NCBI GenBank assembly: GCA_902518185.1
Contig: CABYFG010000001.1
Span: 1 to 64,000, forward strand
Length of the DNA stretch: 64,000 nt
Reading direction: 5' to 3'
DNA from: an uncultured Pelagibacteraceae bacterium
Lineage (GTDB): Bacteria > Pseudomonadota > Alphaproteobacteria > Pelagibacterales > Pelagibacteraceae
Shown here: piece by piece, positions 49,389 through 57,890 of the stretch
How positions within the stretch are numbered: position 1 is the first letter of the stretch
Layout: every line of letters starts with the position of its first letter
Program-made: the position numbers and the translations under genes
Notes under the pieces: model-generated
The model's database searches: none
Seen by the model: only the letters and a program-made list of their open reading frames with translations
Told to the model about the DNA's origin: nothing

Positions 49389-49694
49389 ATGAAAATTTTT
49401 AAATCAATTACCTTGCTAATTTTTTTCTGTTTTGCTTTTTCGGGTTGTCAAACTGTTAAAAAAAAAACAGATGCAATTGTAGAAAAAGAAAATCAAAAAT
49501 TATCAAAATATATTGGAAAACCCTCTAATAAACTTAAAAATGACTTGGGAAATCCTGATGAAGATTTTAAAAATGAGGATGGTAATACTGAACTAGTTTA
49601 TAAAACTAAAAAATATGGAATTCCTTGCGAAAGAAAATTTGAGATTGACTCTAATTCTATTGTGATCGGATTTGTTTCAAAAGGTTGTTTTTAA
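49389..49694 (+). CDS. Small lipoprotein, SmpA/BamE-like
   Basis: The 101-residue product has a lipoprotein signal ending FAFSGC (lipidated Cys20). The mature part has KYIGKPSNKLKNDLGNPD and a paired Cys (CERKF, SKGCF), resembling the SmpA/OmlA/BamE-type fold in which a helix-glycine-proline segment precedes a small sheet. BamE itself is not claimed. ATG 49389 is used because it starts the signal peptide; TTG 49374 is less likely. Confidence 0.7.
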   Translation: MKIFKSITLLIFFCFAFSGCQTVKKKTDAIVEKENQKLSKYIGKPSNKLKNDLGNPDEDFKNEDGNTELVYKTKKYGIPCERKFEIDSNSIVIGFVSKGCF

Positions 49695-49699
49695 ATTTA

Positions 49700-49722
49700 C
49701 TTGCGGAGACAAACTCCGCAAG
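49700..49722. terminator. Hairpin between the lipoprotein and hsp20 genes
   Basis: CTTGCGGAG (49700-49708) and CTCCGCAAG (49714-49722) form a perfect 9-base stem with loop ACAAA. It lies in the 38-base gap between two convergent stops, as expected for a shared terminator, but no long U-tract follows on either side, so it may act with Rho or as an mRNA-end stabiliser. Confidence 0.6.
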
Positions 49723-49732
49723 CAAGGCAAAC

Positions 49733-50179
49733 TTATTTAATCTCTATAAGCTTTTTCTTTTTATGTTCTGGCACTATTCTTTCACACGATATTGTTAAAA
49801 GACCATCTTTAAGTTCTGCACCATTTACTTTCACATCATCAGCAATAGTGAACGATCTTGCAAATTGTCTTTGTGATATACCTTTGTGTATAATCTCACC
49901 ATTATCACTTTGGTCTTGAGATTTATTAACTTGTTTTGTTCTTACAGTTAATAAATTATCCTCAAATTCAACCTCAACATCTTTTTTATTAAAACCAGCC
50001 AGAGCTACTTCGATAGCGTAATTGTCTTTGCTAGTTTTTCTAATGTTGTATGGCGGATAATTTGACTGCATAGTCATTGTGCCATTCCCTAACATATTTT
50101 CAAATTGATCAAACATATCGTCGAAACCAATTGAAAATGGTCTTAGGGAGTTAAATATAGATAGATCCTTACTTGTCAT
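49733..50179 (-). CDS. ibpA: Small heat shock protein Hsp20/IbpA
   Basis: A 148-residue alpha-crystallin chaperone that holds unfolded proteins. It has the IbpA-type N-terminus (LRPFSIGFDDMFDQFENML), the alpha-crystallin domain (YNIRKTSKDNYAIEVALAGF, then HKGISQRQFARSFTIADDVKV) and GLLTISCERIVPE. ATG 50179 is chosen because AAGGAGG stands four bases ahead; an in-frame start further upstream would lie within the RNA leader. Regulation is probably by a sigma-32 promoter and an RNA thermometer. Confidence 0.93.
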   Translation of the reverse strand: MTSKDLSIFNSLRPFSIGFDDMFDQFENMLGNGTMTMQSNYPPYNIRKTSKDNYAIEVALAGFNKKDVEVEFEDNLLTVRTKQVNKSQDQSDNGEIIHKGISQRQFARSFTIADDVKVNGAELKDGLLTISCERIVPEHKKKKLIEIK

Positions 50180-50230
50180 ATTTCCTCCTTTGTTAAGCAA
50201 GTTTATTGAAAGCCCCATTAGGCGACTTTC
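50180..50230 (-). ncRNA. ROSE-like RNA thermometer in the hsp20 leader
   Basis: Read on the minus strand, the leader forms two hairpins. Hairpin 1 (50208-50230) pairs GAAAG with CUUUC and has inner C-G pairs with a G-G mismatch and loop UAAU. Hairpin 2 pairs CUUGCUU (50195-50201) with AAGGAGG (50184-50190), the full Shine-Dalgarno, over loop AACA; it has a central G-G mismatch and one U-G pair. The UUGCU element opposite the Shine-Dalgarno with a G-G mismatch is the hallmark of ROSE thermometers ahead of small heat shock genes in alphaproteobacteria. The temperature response is inferred. Confidence 0.7.
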
Positions 50231-50238
50231 ATATTTTT

Positions 50239-50266
50239 ATATGGTATTTCTTTAAAAATTTTCAAG
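50239..50266 (-). promoter_or_regulatory. Sigma-32 (RpoH)-type promoter of hsp20
   Basis: CTTG (50263-50266) and CCATAT (50239-50244) are 18 bases apart on the minus strand, close to the alphaproteobacterial RpoH consensus CTTG-N17/18-CYTATNT. The predicted start is about 50232, just before the first hairpin. It lies between the stop of the S9 peptidase gene and the thermometer. Confidence 0.55.
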
Positions 50267-50273
50267 ATTTAAA

Positions 50274-52349
50274 TTAAAGTTTTTTTGCAATCTTTAAGGC
50301 AAAGGCATAATCTAATGCTATCTCCTCAATTGCACCATCTCTACCAGATTTCCCGCCATGACCTGCTTCCATTTCAGTCTTTAAAAGTAATAAATTATTA
50401 TCTGTTTTATAATCTCTAAGTTTTGCAGTGAACTTTGCGGGCTCATCAAACAAAACTCTGTTATCATTTAAGCTTGTTGTGATTAAGATATGAGGATAAT
50501 CCATTTTTTTTATATTATTATATGGAGCATAAGAATAAATATATTCAAAATGATCTTTATTATCTTTAGCATTACCAAATTCATCAAACTCTCCGACAGT
50601 TAATGGCAAAGAATGATCTAGATTGGTTGTCAAAGAGTCTACAAATGGCACTGCCATTATGATACCTAAGAATAATTCTGGGTTCATATTTACTACTGCT
50701 CCCATTAATAACCCACCAGCTGATCCGCCCATACCAATAATCTTACCTTTTGATGAATATTTTTTTTCGATTAAATATTTGGCTGCATATATGTAATCTC
50801 TAAAAGTATTTTTTTTATTTGTTAGTTTTCCCTCTTTCCACCATTTCATGCCCTTTTCCATTCCACCTCTTATATGAGCAGTCGCCCAAATTATATTTCT
50901 GTTTATCAAGCTTAATTTTGTAGATGAAAAACTTGGACTCATTGAATTACCATATGACCCATAACCATAAAGTAAAACATTGGCTGATCCATCCATTTTA
51001 GTTTTTATATGTCTCGTTATGGTTAGTGGGACTAATCTTCCATCATGAGATTTGTATTCTACTCTTTCTACGATATAATCTTCAGGATTATGCCCTGAGG
51101 GAATTATTTGCTCTTTAACGATTTTTTTTTGTTTTGTTGAGAGATCATACAAATATACTCTTGAAGGAGTTTTTGGAGAGGAATATCCAATATAAATTTC
51201 ATCAGTGTTTTTATCTTTTTGTCTAAAAGAAATATTTGGTACACAGACTTGCTCATTTGAAAGAATAATCTCTTCCTCTAAACCAGTATGAATGTTTCTA
51301 ACAAATAGCTTGTCTAGCGCATTAGATGTCTCTGACCTTATTATCCAGTTTTTTAAAAATACACAACCACCAATTAAAACCTCATCCTTGGCTGCGATAT
51401 AAGTTTTCCAATTTTGTCTTTCTAAACTTTCTGAAACTTCAATCTTAAAATCCTCAGCATTTTCATTTGTGTGGTTATAAAATTTATTATCCCACGAATT
51501 AACTGAATACAAAACACCTTTATTTCTTTTCTTTATCAATTTAGGATAAGGTATTTTTTCATCTGTTCTAAAATAATACTGCTCAGATGTATTATGATCT
51601 GAAGTAGAAATAAAAAAATATTTTTCATCTGAACTTAAATTAATACTTACTGTAAAAGCCTTACTTATTTCCTCAAAAACTAGATCATCTGACTTATCAA
51701 AATTACCTATTTCATGTCTAAAAATTTTTCTTGCACGATGGTTATTGTCTAATTTCGAATAAAAAATATATTTATCATCTAAACTGAATGTAATGCTACC
51801 AGAAGTGTCATAGATTTGTTTAGTAACAATTTTGTTTGTCTCAATGTTTCTTATAAAAATAGTATAATATTCAGATCCTTTAACATCTAATGAGTAAGCT
51901 AAATACTTATCATTATGGCTTACTTCAAGATCACCCACACCAAAATATTCAACACCCAATTTTTTTTTTTCTTCATCTCCATTCCAAATTTCTTCAATTT
52001 TTTTTGAGTTAATTTTTCTTCTTAGTTTTATTGAATAATTTCCCTCAATTGTAGTTTTAGTCCAATATTCATAAGAATGATCTTTGTAAGGCAAGGATTC
52101 ATCATCAAGTTTTATTCTTCCCTTAATTTCATGAAAAATTTTTTTTTGTAGATTTTTTGTATCTTTTAAATGATATTCAGTATAATTATTTTCTTCAATT
52201 AAATATTTTTTTACCTCTGGATTAAGTTTATTTTTGTCTTTAAGTACTTCTAAAATGTTTTTTTGATGAATCCAGCTATAGTCATCCTCCCAGGTTATAT
52301 TGTGACAAGATTTTATTTCTGGTATTTTTCTAAGTTGTGGTACTTTCAT
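50274..52349 (-). CDS. ptrB: Prolyl oligopeptidase-family serine peptidase (oligopeptidase B-like)
   Basis: The 691-residue S9A enzyme has an N-terminal beta-propeller (about 70-400) and a C-terminal alpha/beta hydrolase domain. The likely triad is Ser543 in GMGGSAGGLLMG, Asp629 in TSLNDNRV and His664 in EAGHGGKSGRDG. It cleaves short peptides, with oligopeptidase B preferring bonds after basic residues. No signal peptide; cytoplasmic. It ends just before the hsp20 promoter. Confidence 0.92.
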   Translation of the reverse strand: MKVPQLRKIPEIKSCHNITWEDDYSWIHQKNILEVLKDKNKLNPEVKKYLIEENNYTEYHLKDTKNLQKKIFHEIKGRIKLDDESLPYKDHSYEYWTKTTIEGNYSIKLRRKINSKKIEEIWNGDEEKKKLGVEYFGVGDLEVSHNDKYLAYSLDVKGSEYYTIFIRNIETNKIVTKQIYDTSGSITFSLDDKYIFYSKLDNNHRARKIFRHEIGNFDKSDDLVFEEISKAFTVSINLSSDEKYFFISTSDHNTSEQYYFRTDEKIPYPKLIKKRNKGVLYSVNSWDNKFYNHTNENAEDFKIEVSESLERQNWKTYIAAKDEVLIGGCVFLKNWIIRSETSNALDKLFVRNIHTGLEEEIILSNEQVCVPNISFRQKDKNTDEIYIGYSSPKTPSRVYLYDLSTKQKKIVKEQIIPSGHNPEDYIVERVEYKSHDGRLVPLTITRHIKTKMDGSANVLLYGYGSYGNSMSPSFSSTKLSLINRNIIWATAHIRGGMEKGMKWWKEGKLTNKKNTFRDYIYAAKYLIEKKYSSKGKIIGMGGSAGGLLMGAVVNMNPELFLGIIMAVPFVDSLTTNLDHSLPLTVGEFDEFGNAKDNKDHFEYIYSYAPYNNIKKMDYPHILITTSLNDNRVLFDEPAKFTAKLRDYKTDNNLLLLKTEMEAGHGGKSGRDGAIEEIALDYAFALKIAKKL

Positions 52350-52364
52350 AATTAGCAGAATTAT

Positions 52365-52868
52365 ATGAATATAATAATTTATACAGTGGTAATATTGCTC
52401 ATCTTATATTTTCTTTTGAAATTTATAAGCAATATTTCATCAAAGAAAATATCTAAAGGCCTCCGAATTTCAACGATTGTGGCTCTAATAATTCTTGCAG
52501 TGTTATTTGCTCTAGGAGGTAGGTACTTATTAACTTTGCCCCTAACCTTAGCAAGTCTTGCGCTATTAAAATTAAAAGGTTTGTCAATTTTTCAATTGAT
52601 TTCACTTTATAGATTAATTCAGACTTTAAGGAGGAGTGGCCGATTTTCTTTTAACCAATCACAAGGAAAGAGTTTTTCTAACCTTTCTGTATCAGAGTCT
52701 TATAAAATTCTAAATTTAGATGAAAAAAAAAAATTAACCAAAGAGGATATTAATAAGGCTTACTTAAAAATCCAAAAAAAAATTCATCCAGATGTTTCAC
52801 CAGAGACTGCTCGATTATCATCAATCGTTAATGAGGCAAGAGATGTATTGCTCAATGAAGTTAAATAA
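52365..52868 (+). CDS. Membrane-anchored J-domain protein (Pam18/Tim14-like)
   Basis: The 167-residue protein has two N-terminal hydrophobic helices (about 3-20 and 32-50, and a GGRYLLTLPLTLASLALL segment) and a C-terminal J-domain with HPD (KIQKKIHPDVSPETA), which should activate Hsp70 DnaK at the membrane. The J-domain is short and ends IVNEARDVLL, as in mitochondrial Pam18 (INEAKD-L). No zinc fingers or Gly/Phe region, so it is not DnaJ. Convergent with GT9, overlapping by eight bases. Confidence 0.85.
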   Translation: MNIIIYTVVILLILYFLLKFISNISSKKISKGLRISTIVALIILAVLFALGGRYLLTLPLTLASLALLKLKGLSIFQLISLYRLIQTLRRSGRFSFNQSQGKSFSNLSVSESYKILNLDEKKKLTKEDINKAYLKIQKKIHPDVSPETARLSSIVNEARDVLLNEVK

Positions 52869-53787
52869 AATTTTTTATTTCATCCATTACCATTTCAACT
52901 GTAATTGAGTTAGGATCCAAGCGGGAGTTGTGGGAAATTTTATTTAATTCAATATTTGCTGGAATAATTCTTTTTTGATTTAAGCTATAGTCCGAGTAAG
53001 CTCTTGGTGTATCTAATAAAATTACAAAACTTAGCTTTCCCATTTGACAAGATATATGATGACCAAAAGAATCATTACCAATATAAAAATCACTCAATGA
53101 TATATAATTCTTTACTTCGTATATATTTTTATTACTAAGCGACTCACAGTGTTCTTTACCAATTTCCTTAATTATCTCATTTGCATCATTACTTTCATCA
53201 GGCCCGCATAATAAATAAAAGTAAAATTTATTTTTCTCATTTATTTTTTTTATTAACGAGATAAAATTTTTGACCCCCCATTTTGTTGTTGGACCAGATG
53301 ATCCAATTCCCATAATTATTTTTTTTAGGTCATTTTTTTTTAATTTATTTACCTCGGTACTATCTACTAAAATACTACTTTCTGTGGGACAATCTGAAAT
53401 TCCTAAATTTTTTTCAGTAAATTTTTTTGCAGTATTTACAAGATGTAAATTTTTCTTTTTAAAAAAAGGGTATTTGTAAACATTATTTATACCAGCTATT
53501 TTAGCAGCAAAAAAATATCTGAGACTTGGATAGAATATGTATAAATTATCAAGACTTAATTTTTTCAGAAAATTTGATAGTTTAATTATATCTAAAAGCT
53601 TTTTATAAAAATCATCTAAATATATGATATCTTGAATAAGTGGATCATTTTCAAGAACTTCCTTAAGCTTTGGGTTTAATGTAATTAATGTTACAGGACC
53701 AAATTTTTTCGCTATTTGGTGACAATAACTGAGATGAAGTAGATTTGCGCCTAAACCCTTATAGCTTAAGAAAATTCCAGTTTTCAT
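52861..53787 (-). CDS. Glycosyltransferase family 9 (ADP-heptose:LPS heptosyltransferase-like)
   Basis: The 308-residue GT-B-type protein resembles heptosyltransferases: GLGANLLHL near the N-terminus, IGSSGPTTKWGVKNFISL, FYLLCGPDES and FYIGNDSFGHHISCQMG for donor binding. Usual role is LPS core assembly. The substrate cannot be named. Its neighbour is the J-protein gene. Confidence 0.78.
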   Translation of the reverse strand: MKTGIFLSYKGLGANLLHLSYCHQIAKKFGPVTLITLNPKLKEVLENDPLIQDIIYLDDFYKKLLDIIKLSNFLKKLSLDNLYIFYPSLRYFFAAKIAGINNVYKYPFFKKKNLHLVNTAKKFTEKNLGISDCPTESSILVDSTEVNKLKKNDLKKIIMGIGSSGPTTKWGVKNFISLIKKINEKNKFYFYLLCGPDESNDANEIIKEIGKEHCESLSNKNIYEVKNYISLSDFYIGNDSFGHHISCQMGKLSFVILLDTPRAYSDYSLNQKRIIPANIELNKISHNSRLDPNSITVEMVMDEIKNFI

Positions 53788-53826
53788 AAAAATAATTTTT
53801 CTATTATACTTAATTAAAAAAAATTT

Positions 53827-54711
53827 ATGGTAAAAATTAAAGGAATTTATGCAGCTGGAATGTCAATTTTAAATGATGATTTGAGTTTAAATGTCGAAAA
53901 AACAATTTTACATTCCGAAAAAATTATTGATCAGGGATGTCATGGAGTTGCAATTTTTGGGAGCACTGGTCAAGCACAATTAATTTCAGTAGCTGAGAAG
54001 ATTGATTTACTTAATAAACTGACTTTGAGCAAATATAAAAAAAGCTATATTATAGGTACAGGCTTTAATTCTTTAGCAGAAACAATTAATTTAATGAAAA
54101 TTTCCTTAACACTTGGATTTAAAAAATTTTTGGTAATGCCTCCAGCATATTATAATTATGAAGATGCACAGGTTATTAAATTTTACTCAAAAATAATCGA
54201 GAGTATTCCAGATGTTGAAATTATTCTCTATAATTTTGAAAAATTATGTGGATATAAATTTAGTAAAGAATGTGTAGAGGAATTAGTTAAAAGATTTCCT
54301 GATCAAATAATTGGCGTTAAAGATAGTTCTTACAATTTGATTGAAAGTTTGGAAGTAGAAAATTTTTCAATTTTACCCGGATCTGAGCTGAAACTATTAA
54401 GTGGCTTAGAAAAAGGATGTTCAGGGATTATTACAGCAACTTGCAATGTTACAGCGACTTTATCTAGAAAAGTTTATGATGATTTTTTTTTAAAAAATCC
54501 TCAATCACAAAATAAAAAATTATGCGAGGTAAGGAGAGTTTTTGACGAATTTAATTTAATTTCTGCATTACACACTTTTTACGCTAAAGAAGATAGTATT
54601 TATGAAAATGTATTACCTCCCTTAAGATTATTAAATGAGATAGAGGGAAAAAAGTTAATTGATACTTTAAAAGGTATAAATTTTAATTTGAAACCTTCAA
54701 GGGCTGCCTAG
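53827..54711 (+). CDS. DapA-family lyase/aldolase (dihydrodipicolinate synthase superfamily)
   Basis: The 294-residue TIM-barrel protein has the Schiff-base Lys165 (IIGVKDSS), Tyr135 (IILYNFEKLCG), and GSTGQ near residue 45 in place of GTTGE. These residues place it in the NAL/DHDPS superfamily, but the differences from true DapA (no GTTGE, no second YN-P) suggest another keto-acid aldolase or lyase. It is one base ahead of the methyltransferase gene. Confidence 0.82.
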   Translation: MVKIKGIYAAGMSILNDDLSLNVEKTILHSEKIIDQGCHGVAIFGSTGQAQLISVAEKIDLLNKLTLSKYKKSYIIGTGFNSLAETINLMKISLTLGFKKFLVMPPAYYNYEDAQVIKFYSKIIESIPDVEIILYNFEKLCGYKFSKECVEELVKRFPDQIIGVKDSSYNLIESLEVENFSILPGSELKLLSGLEKGCSGIITATCNVTATLSRKVYDDFFLKNPQSQNKKLCEVRRVFDEFNLISALHTFYAKEDSIYENVLPPLRLLNEIEGKKLIDTLKGINFNLKPSRAA

Positions 54712-54712
54712 C

Positions 54713-55900
54713 ATGCAATTAGCTAGATTTTTAAATAAAGTTTTCAAAAAAGGTGGATTTATATTAACTGATGCTAACGGAAAAGATTACATAATAGGTA
54801 AGCCAGAAAAAAATCCTTTAAATATAAAAATTTTAAATAAAAAACTTCATATCAAACTTTTATTTCATCCTGATTTATATTTTGGGGAAGCATATACTAA
54901 TGGAGAAATTGTTATTGAGAATGGAACACTTTCAGATTTTTTAAACCTAGCTCTAATGAATTTTGGTAGAAAAGAATTAAATTTTTTTAGTTACTTGATT
55001 AACAAAATTCGAGGATCTTATAGATATCTTACAAATTTTAATTTTATAAAAAAATCAAAAATGAACGTTGCTCACCATTATGATATTAATGATGACTTGT
55101 ATGATTTATTTTTGGATCCAAAAAGACAATACTCATGTGGATATTTTAAAAAAGAGAATGATAGTCTTGAAGAGGCACAAAATAATAAGATTAATCATAT
55201 AATTAAAAAATTAAATATAAAACCGAATCAAAAAGTTCTAGATATAGGGAGTGGATGGGGCTCACTTGCGATAGATATTGCCAAAAGCGCTAAATGTGAG
55301 GTGACTGGTATTACTTTATCTAAAAATCAACTTAATTATTGTAATAAAAAAATTAAAGACATGAATTTAGAAAATCAAGTCTCTTTTAAATTAATGGATT
55401 ACAGAGAGCTTAATGAAAAATTTGACAGAATTGTAAGTGTTGGAATGTTTGAACATGTTGGAAGAAAGTTTTATAAAAAATTTTTTTCTCAAATTGAAAA
55501 ATTACTCAGTGATAATGGTGTTTCTTTAATACATACTATTGGCTCGGTTAACCCACCCAGAGATCCCCATCCATGGATTACAAAATATATTTTTCCTGGA
55601 GGCTATACCCCAAGCCTAAGCGAAGTTACAAATCCAATTGAAAAAGCTGGTTTAGTTGTAAGCGATATTGAAGTTTTAAGACTTCATTATTCACACACTT
55701 TAAGGCACTGGAAAGAAAATTGCATAAAAAATAAAGAAAAAATTATCAAACTGTTTGATGAAAAATTTTTTCGAATGTGGGAATTTTATCTTACTGGTTG
55801 TGAAATGGCTTTCAAATGGGGAGACCAAGTTGTATATCAATTTCAACTTACAAAAAATTATGAGTCGACTCCATTGACTAGAGACTATATTTATCAATAA
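54713..55900 (+). CDS. Cyclopropane-fatty-acid synthase family methyltransferase
   Basis: The 395-residue protein has a SAM-binding domain with VLDIGSGWGSLAIDIAK near residue 175 and CFA features: NVAHHYDINDDLYDLFLDP, RQYSCGYF, SVGMFEHVGRKFY, HTIGSVNPPRDPHPWITKYI. The N-terminal 110 residues resemble the CFA lipid-binding region. It would methylate or cyclopropanate membrane acyl chains. It follows the DapA-like gene by one base. Confidence 0.9.
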   Translation: MQLARFLNKVFKKGGFILTDANGKDYIIGKPEKNPLNIKILNKKLHIKLLFHPDLYFGEAYTNGEIVIENGTLSDFLNLALMNFGRKELNFFSYLINKIRGSYRYLTNFNFIKKSKMNVAHHYDINDDLYDLFLDPKRQYSCGYFKKENDSLEEAQNNKINHIIKKLNIKPNQKVLDIGSGWGSLAIDIAKSAKCEVTGITLSKNQLNYCNKKIKDMNLENQVSFKLMDYRELNEKFDRIVSVGMFEHVGRKFYKKFFSQIEKLLSDNGVSLIHTIGSVNPPRDPHPWITKYIFPGGYTPSLSEVTNPIEKAGLVVSDIEVLRLHYSHTLRHWKENCIKNKEKIIKLFDEKFFRMWEFYLTGCEMAFKWGDQVVYQFQLTKNYESTPLTRDYIYQ

Positions 55901-55929
55901 ATTGTTGATAGAATCGTCTCTTCTCAGAA

Positions 55930-57126
55930 ATGAAAAAAAAGCAAAAAAAACCAAAAAAAAAAAGGAAATTTATCAATAAAGCGAAATTTTTAAAAGCTCG
56001 AAAAAAAATTAAGAAAAATCGAAAAATAAGGAAGAAAATAAAAAAAAAAGTAATTATTAAAAATAAAAAAAATAAATTAAAAAAATCTAAAAAAGCTAGA
56101 TATTTAACTCATATAAAAAAAACTCAAAAAGAAACCTTAGTTTTAAAATTTATAAAATTTCAATTATCTTTAAAACCTCAATTTAATATCAAATTTATCT
56201 ATAGTTTAGAAAAATTCATACAAGGTTTTTTTGACAGAATTTCAGAAACAATTTCAAATTATAAAATTTTAAAACGTGATGAAAAAAGAAGAATAAAGAT
56301 AGAAAAAATTGAGAAAGAAAGACAGATAAAAATTCAGCTGGCCAAGCAAAAGGAAGAAGAACAAGCACTTAGAGTTAAAATAAAGGAGCAAACACTTAGA
56401 GAAGAATCTAAGCTTGAAAAACAAAGAGTTAAAGACATTAAACTATTTTTAAGAAAAGAACAGGCACTTCTAAGAATTGAACAAGCAGAGAAACAAAAGC
56501 AGTTTTTAAAACAATTAAGGCTTGATAAACAAATTGAAAAATTCAGAATTAGAGAAGTCAAAGAATTAGAGAAGCTAGAAAAAATCTCTTTAAAAGAAAA
56601 AAGAGAAGATTACGCAGGATTACAAGAAAGAATTGATAGGCTTAAAGAAAAATATCGGTTGCTTCGAGATCAAAAAATTAAAGAAAGAGTTGAGGCGTTA
56701 GGAGTAAAACTGCAAGGTAATGAAGATAGAGAAACTTTATTAGAAAAAGAAAAAGAATATAATTTAGCAAGACAAAAAATTGAATTTGCATTAGAGAGTT
56801 TTTATAGAAGTGCAGCTAGTTTAGTATTTCAATTAAATAAAAGACATGTTACTAGAGATATGTCAATTTTTCGTTGTATAGACAGAAGATTTGAAACTGG
56901 AGAGGTTTTTATTAAATGGGATGACTCACAAGATGATGAGTGGTTATTATTGATTTATATTAAAAATAATTCTCCTGATGAGGGTATTGTGATTGAAGAT
57001 AAAACAAATCCAGAAAAAAATATCTCCCATGAATTTAGAAGTGTGGATATATTTAGAGCTTCAGACACAATGGTAGACTCTTTAACTCAACTAATTGCAA
57101 GAAAAAGAGAGAAAAATTATAATTAA
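55930..57126 (+). CDS. Lysine-rich coiled-coil protein of unknown function
   Basis: I do not recognise a family. The 398 residues fall into three parts. The first 60 contain 30 Lys and 5 Arg and no acidic residue, a histone H1-like tail. Residues about 110-290 form a highly charged coiled coil rich in Glu, Lys, Arg and Gln. Residues about 290-398 look globular (SIFRCIDRRFETGEVFIKWD, DDEWLLLIYIKN, ISHEFRSVDIFRASD). No signal peptide. It could bind nucleic acid or polyanions. Several A9-A11 runs in the 5' part are slippage-prone, yet the frame is open. Base use is like its neighbours. Confidence 0.85.
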   Translation: MKKKQKKPKKKRKFINKAKFLKARKKIKKNRKIRKKIKKKVIIKNKKNKLKKSKKARYLTHIKKTQKETLVLKFIKFQLSLKPQFNIKFIYSLEKFIQGFFDRISETISNYKILKRDEKRRIKIEKIEKERQIKIQLAKQKEEEQALRVKIKEQTLREESKLEKQRVKDIKLFLRKEQALLRIEQAEKQKQFLKQLRLDKQIEKFRIREVKELEKLEKISLKEKREDYAGLQERIDRLKEKYRLLRDQKIKERVEALGVKLQGNEDRETLLEKEKEYNLARQKIEFALESFYRSAASLVFQLNKRHVTRDMSIFRCIDRRFETGEVFIKWDDSQDDEWLLLIYIKNNSPDEGIVIEDKTNPEKNISHEFRSVDIFRASDTMVDSLTQLIARKREKNYN

Positions 57127-57156
57127 AAGTTTATATTTAATCAGGAATTATCTTTT

Positions 57157-57450
57157 ATGATTTTAGGATCAATTTTTTTAATAATTTTATATTTAATCTT
57201 TAGATACATAATTTCATGGATTACATACTATAACAATTTAGATCCTAGACTTGGAGAGAGTACATGGAGATTTACTTATGACTATCCTGTAGTTGGTGAA
57301 AGAGACATTTCTGATTTAGATGATAAAGATTTTGTGAGGCTTAGGAGAAAAAAAAATAAAATTGTATTGTTAATGTATTCTATAGTTTTGATTATGTTTA
57401 TATCTTCTATGTCTCTACTAAGTAACTTTTTGATATTTTTTTTTAGTTAG
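57157..57450 (+). CDS. Small membrane protein, two helices, unknown function
   Basis: The 97-residue protein has hydrophobic stretches at residues 2-22 and 70-96, and a charged middle with PRLGESTWRFTYDYPVVGERD. No known family was recognised. It lies 30 bases after the coiled-coil gene and could share its transcript. Its stop overlaps that of the convergent DCC gene (TTAG). Confidence 0.65.
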   Translation: MILGSIFLIILYLIFRYIISWITYYNNLDPRLGESTWRFTYDYPVVGERDISDLDDKDFVRLRRKKNKIVLLMYSIVLIMFISSMSLLSNFLIFFFS

Positions 57451-57797
57451 TTTTTTTTTAGTTGTTTTTTATTTTTTAGATAAAGAAAAAAGGCAACAAT
57501 CTCATATAACAAGGTAAATACACTATAGATGATTGGTAGTTTAAAAAAAGTATAAAGAAATTTATATTTTGGCATTTTTTTCCACAAAAATAAAAAGGCC
57601 TCTGCACCTCCTAAAACTTTTTCACCATCTTTAACGTGAAGTCTTCTCAAAAGTTGTTTGCTATTTTTAGAGGTCTCTTTTTCAGCTAATTCATTATTAG
57701 TTATATCAATCCAATCAATTTCTTCTATTTTTTCTTTTTTATAAAGATCAATTTCAGCCTTACAGATTTTGCAAGAATTGTTAAAATAAACTTTCAT
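57447..57797 (-). CDS. DCC-family thiol-disulfide oxidoreductase-like protein (DUF393)
   Basis: The 116-residue protein begins with the thioredoxin-like motif VYFNNSCKICKAEIDLY, matching DCC proteins although DGxCxxC is here NNSCKIC. A C-terminal hydrophobic segment (IYSVFTLLYEIVAFFLYL) is typical. The redox partner is unknown. Single-gene unit. Confidence 0.82.
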   Translation of the reverse strand: MKVYFNNSCKICKAEIDLYKKEKIEEIDWIDITNNELAEKETSKNSKQLLRRLHVKDGEKVLGGAEAFLFLWKKMPKYKFLYTFFKLPIIYSVFTLLYEIVAFFLYLKNKKQLKKN

Positions 57798-57890
57798 ATG
57801 TGCTTAATTTATTACAATTTTGTCCCATAAAGTACATGCGTAAAATACTCTAGTTGAAAATTCCATGAAACAATCTAATTAGTATCCTTT

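Noticed and set aside
55930-56110. Frameshift in the A-rich start of the coiled-coil gene
   Set aside because: The many A-runs invite it, but the frame stays open and the lysine-rich tail continues smoothly into the coiled coil.
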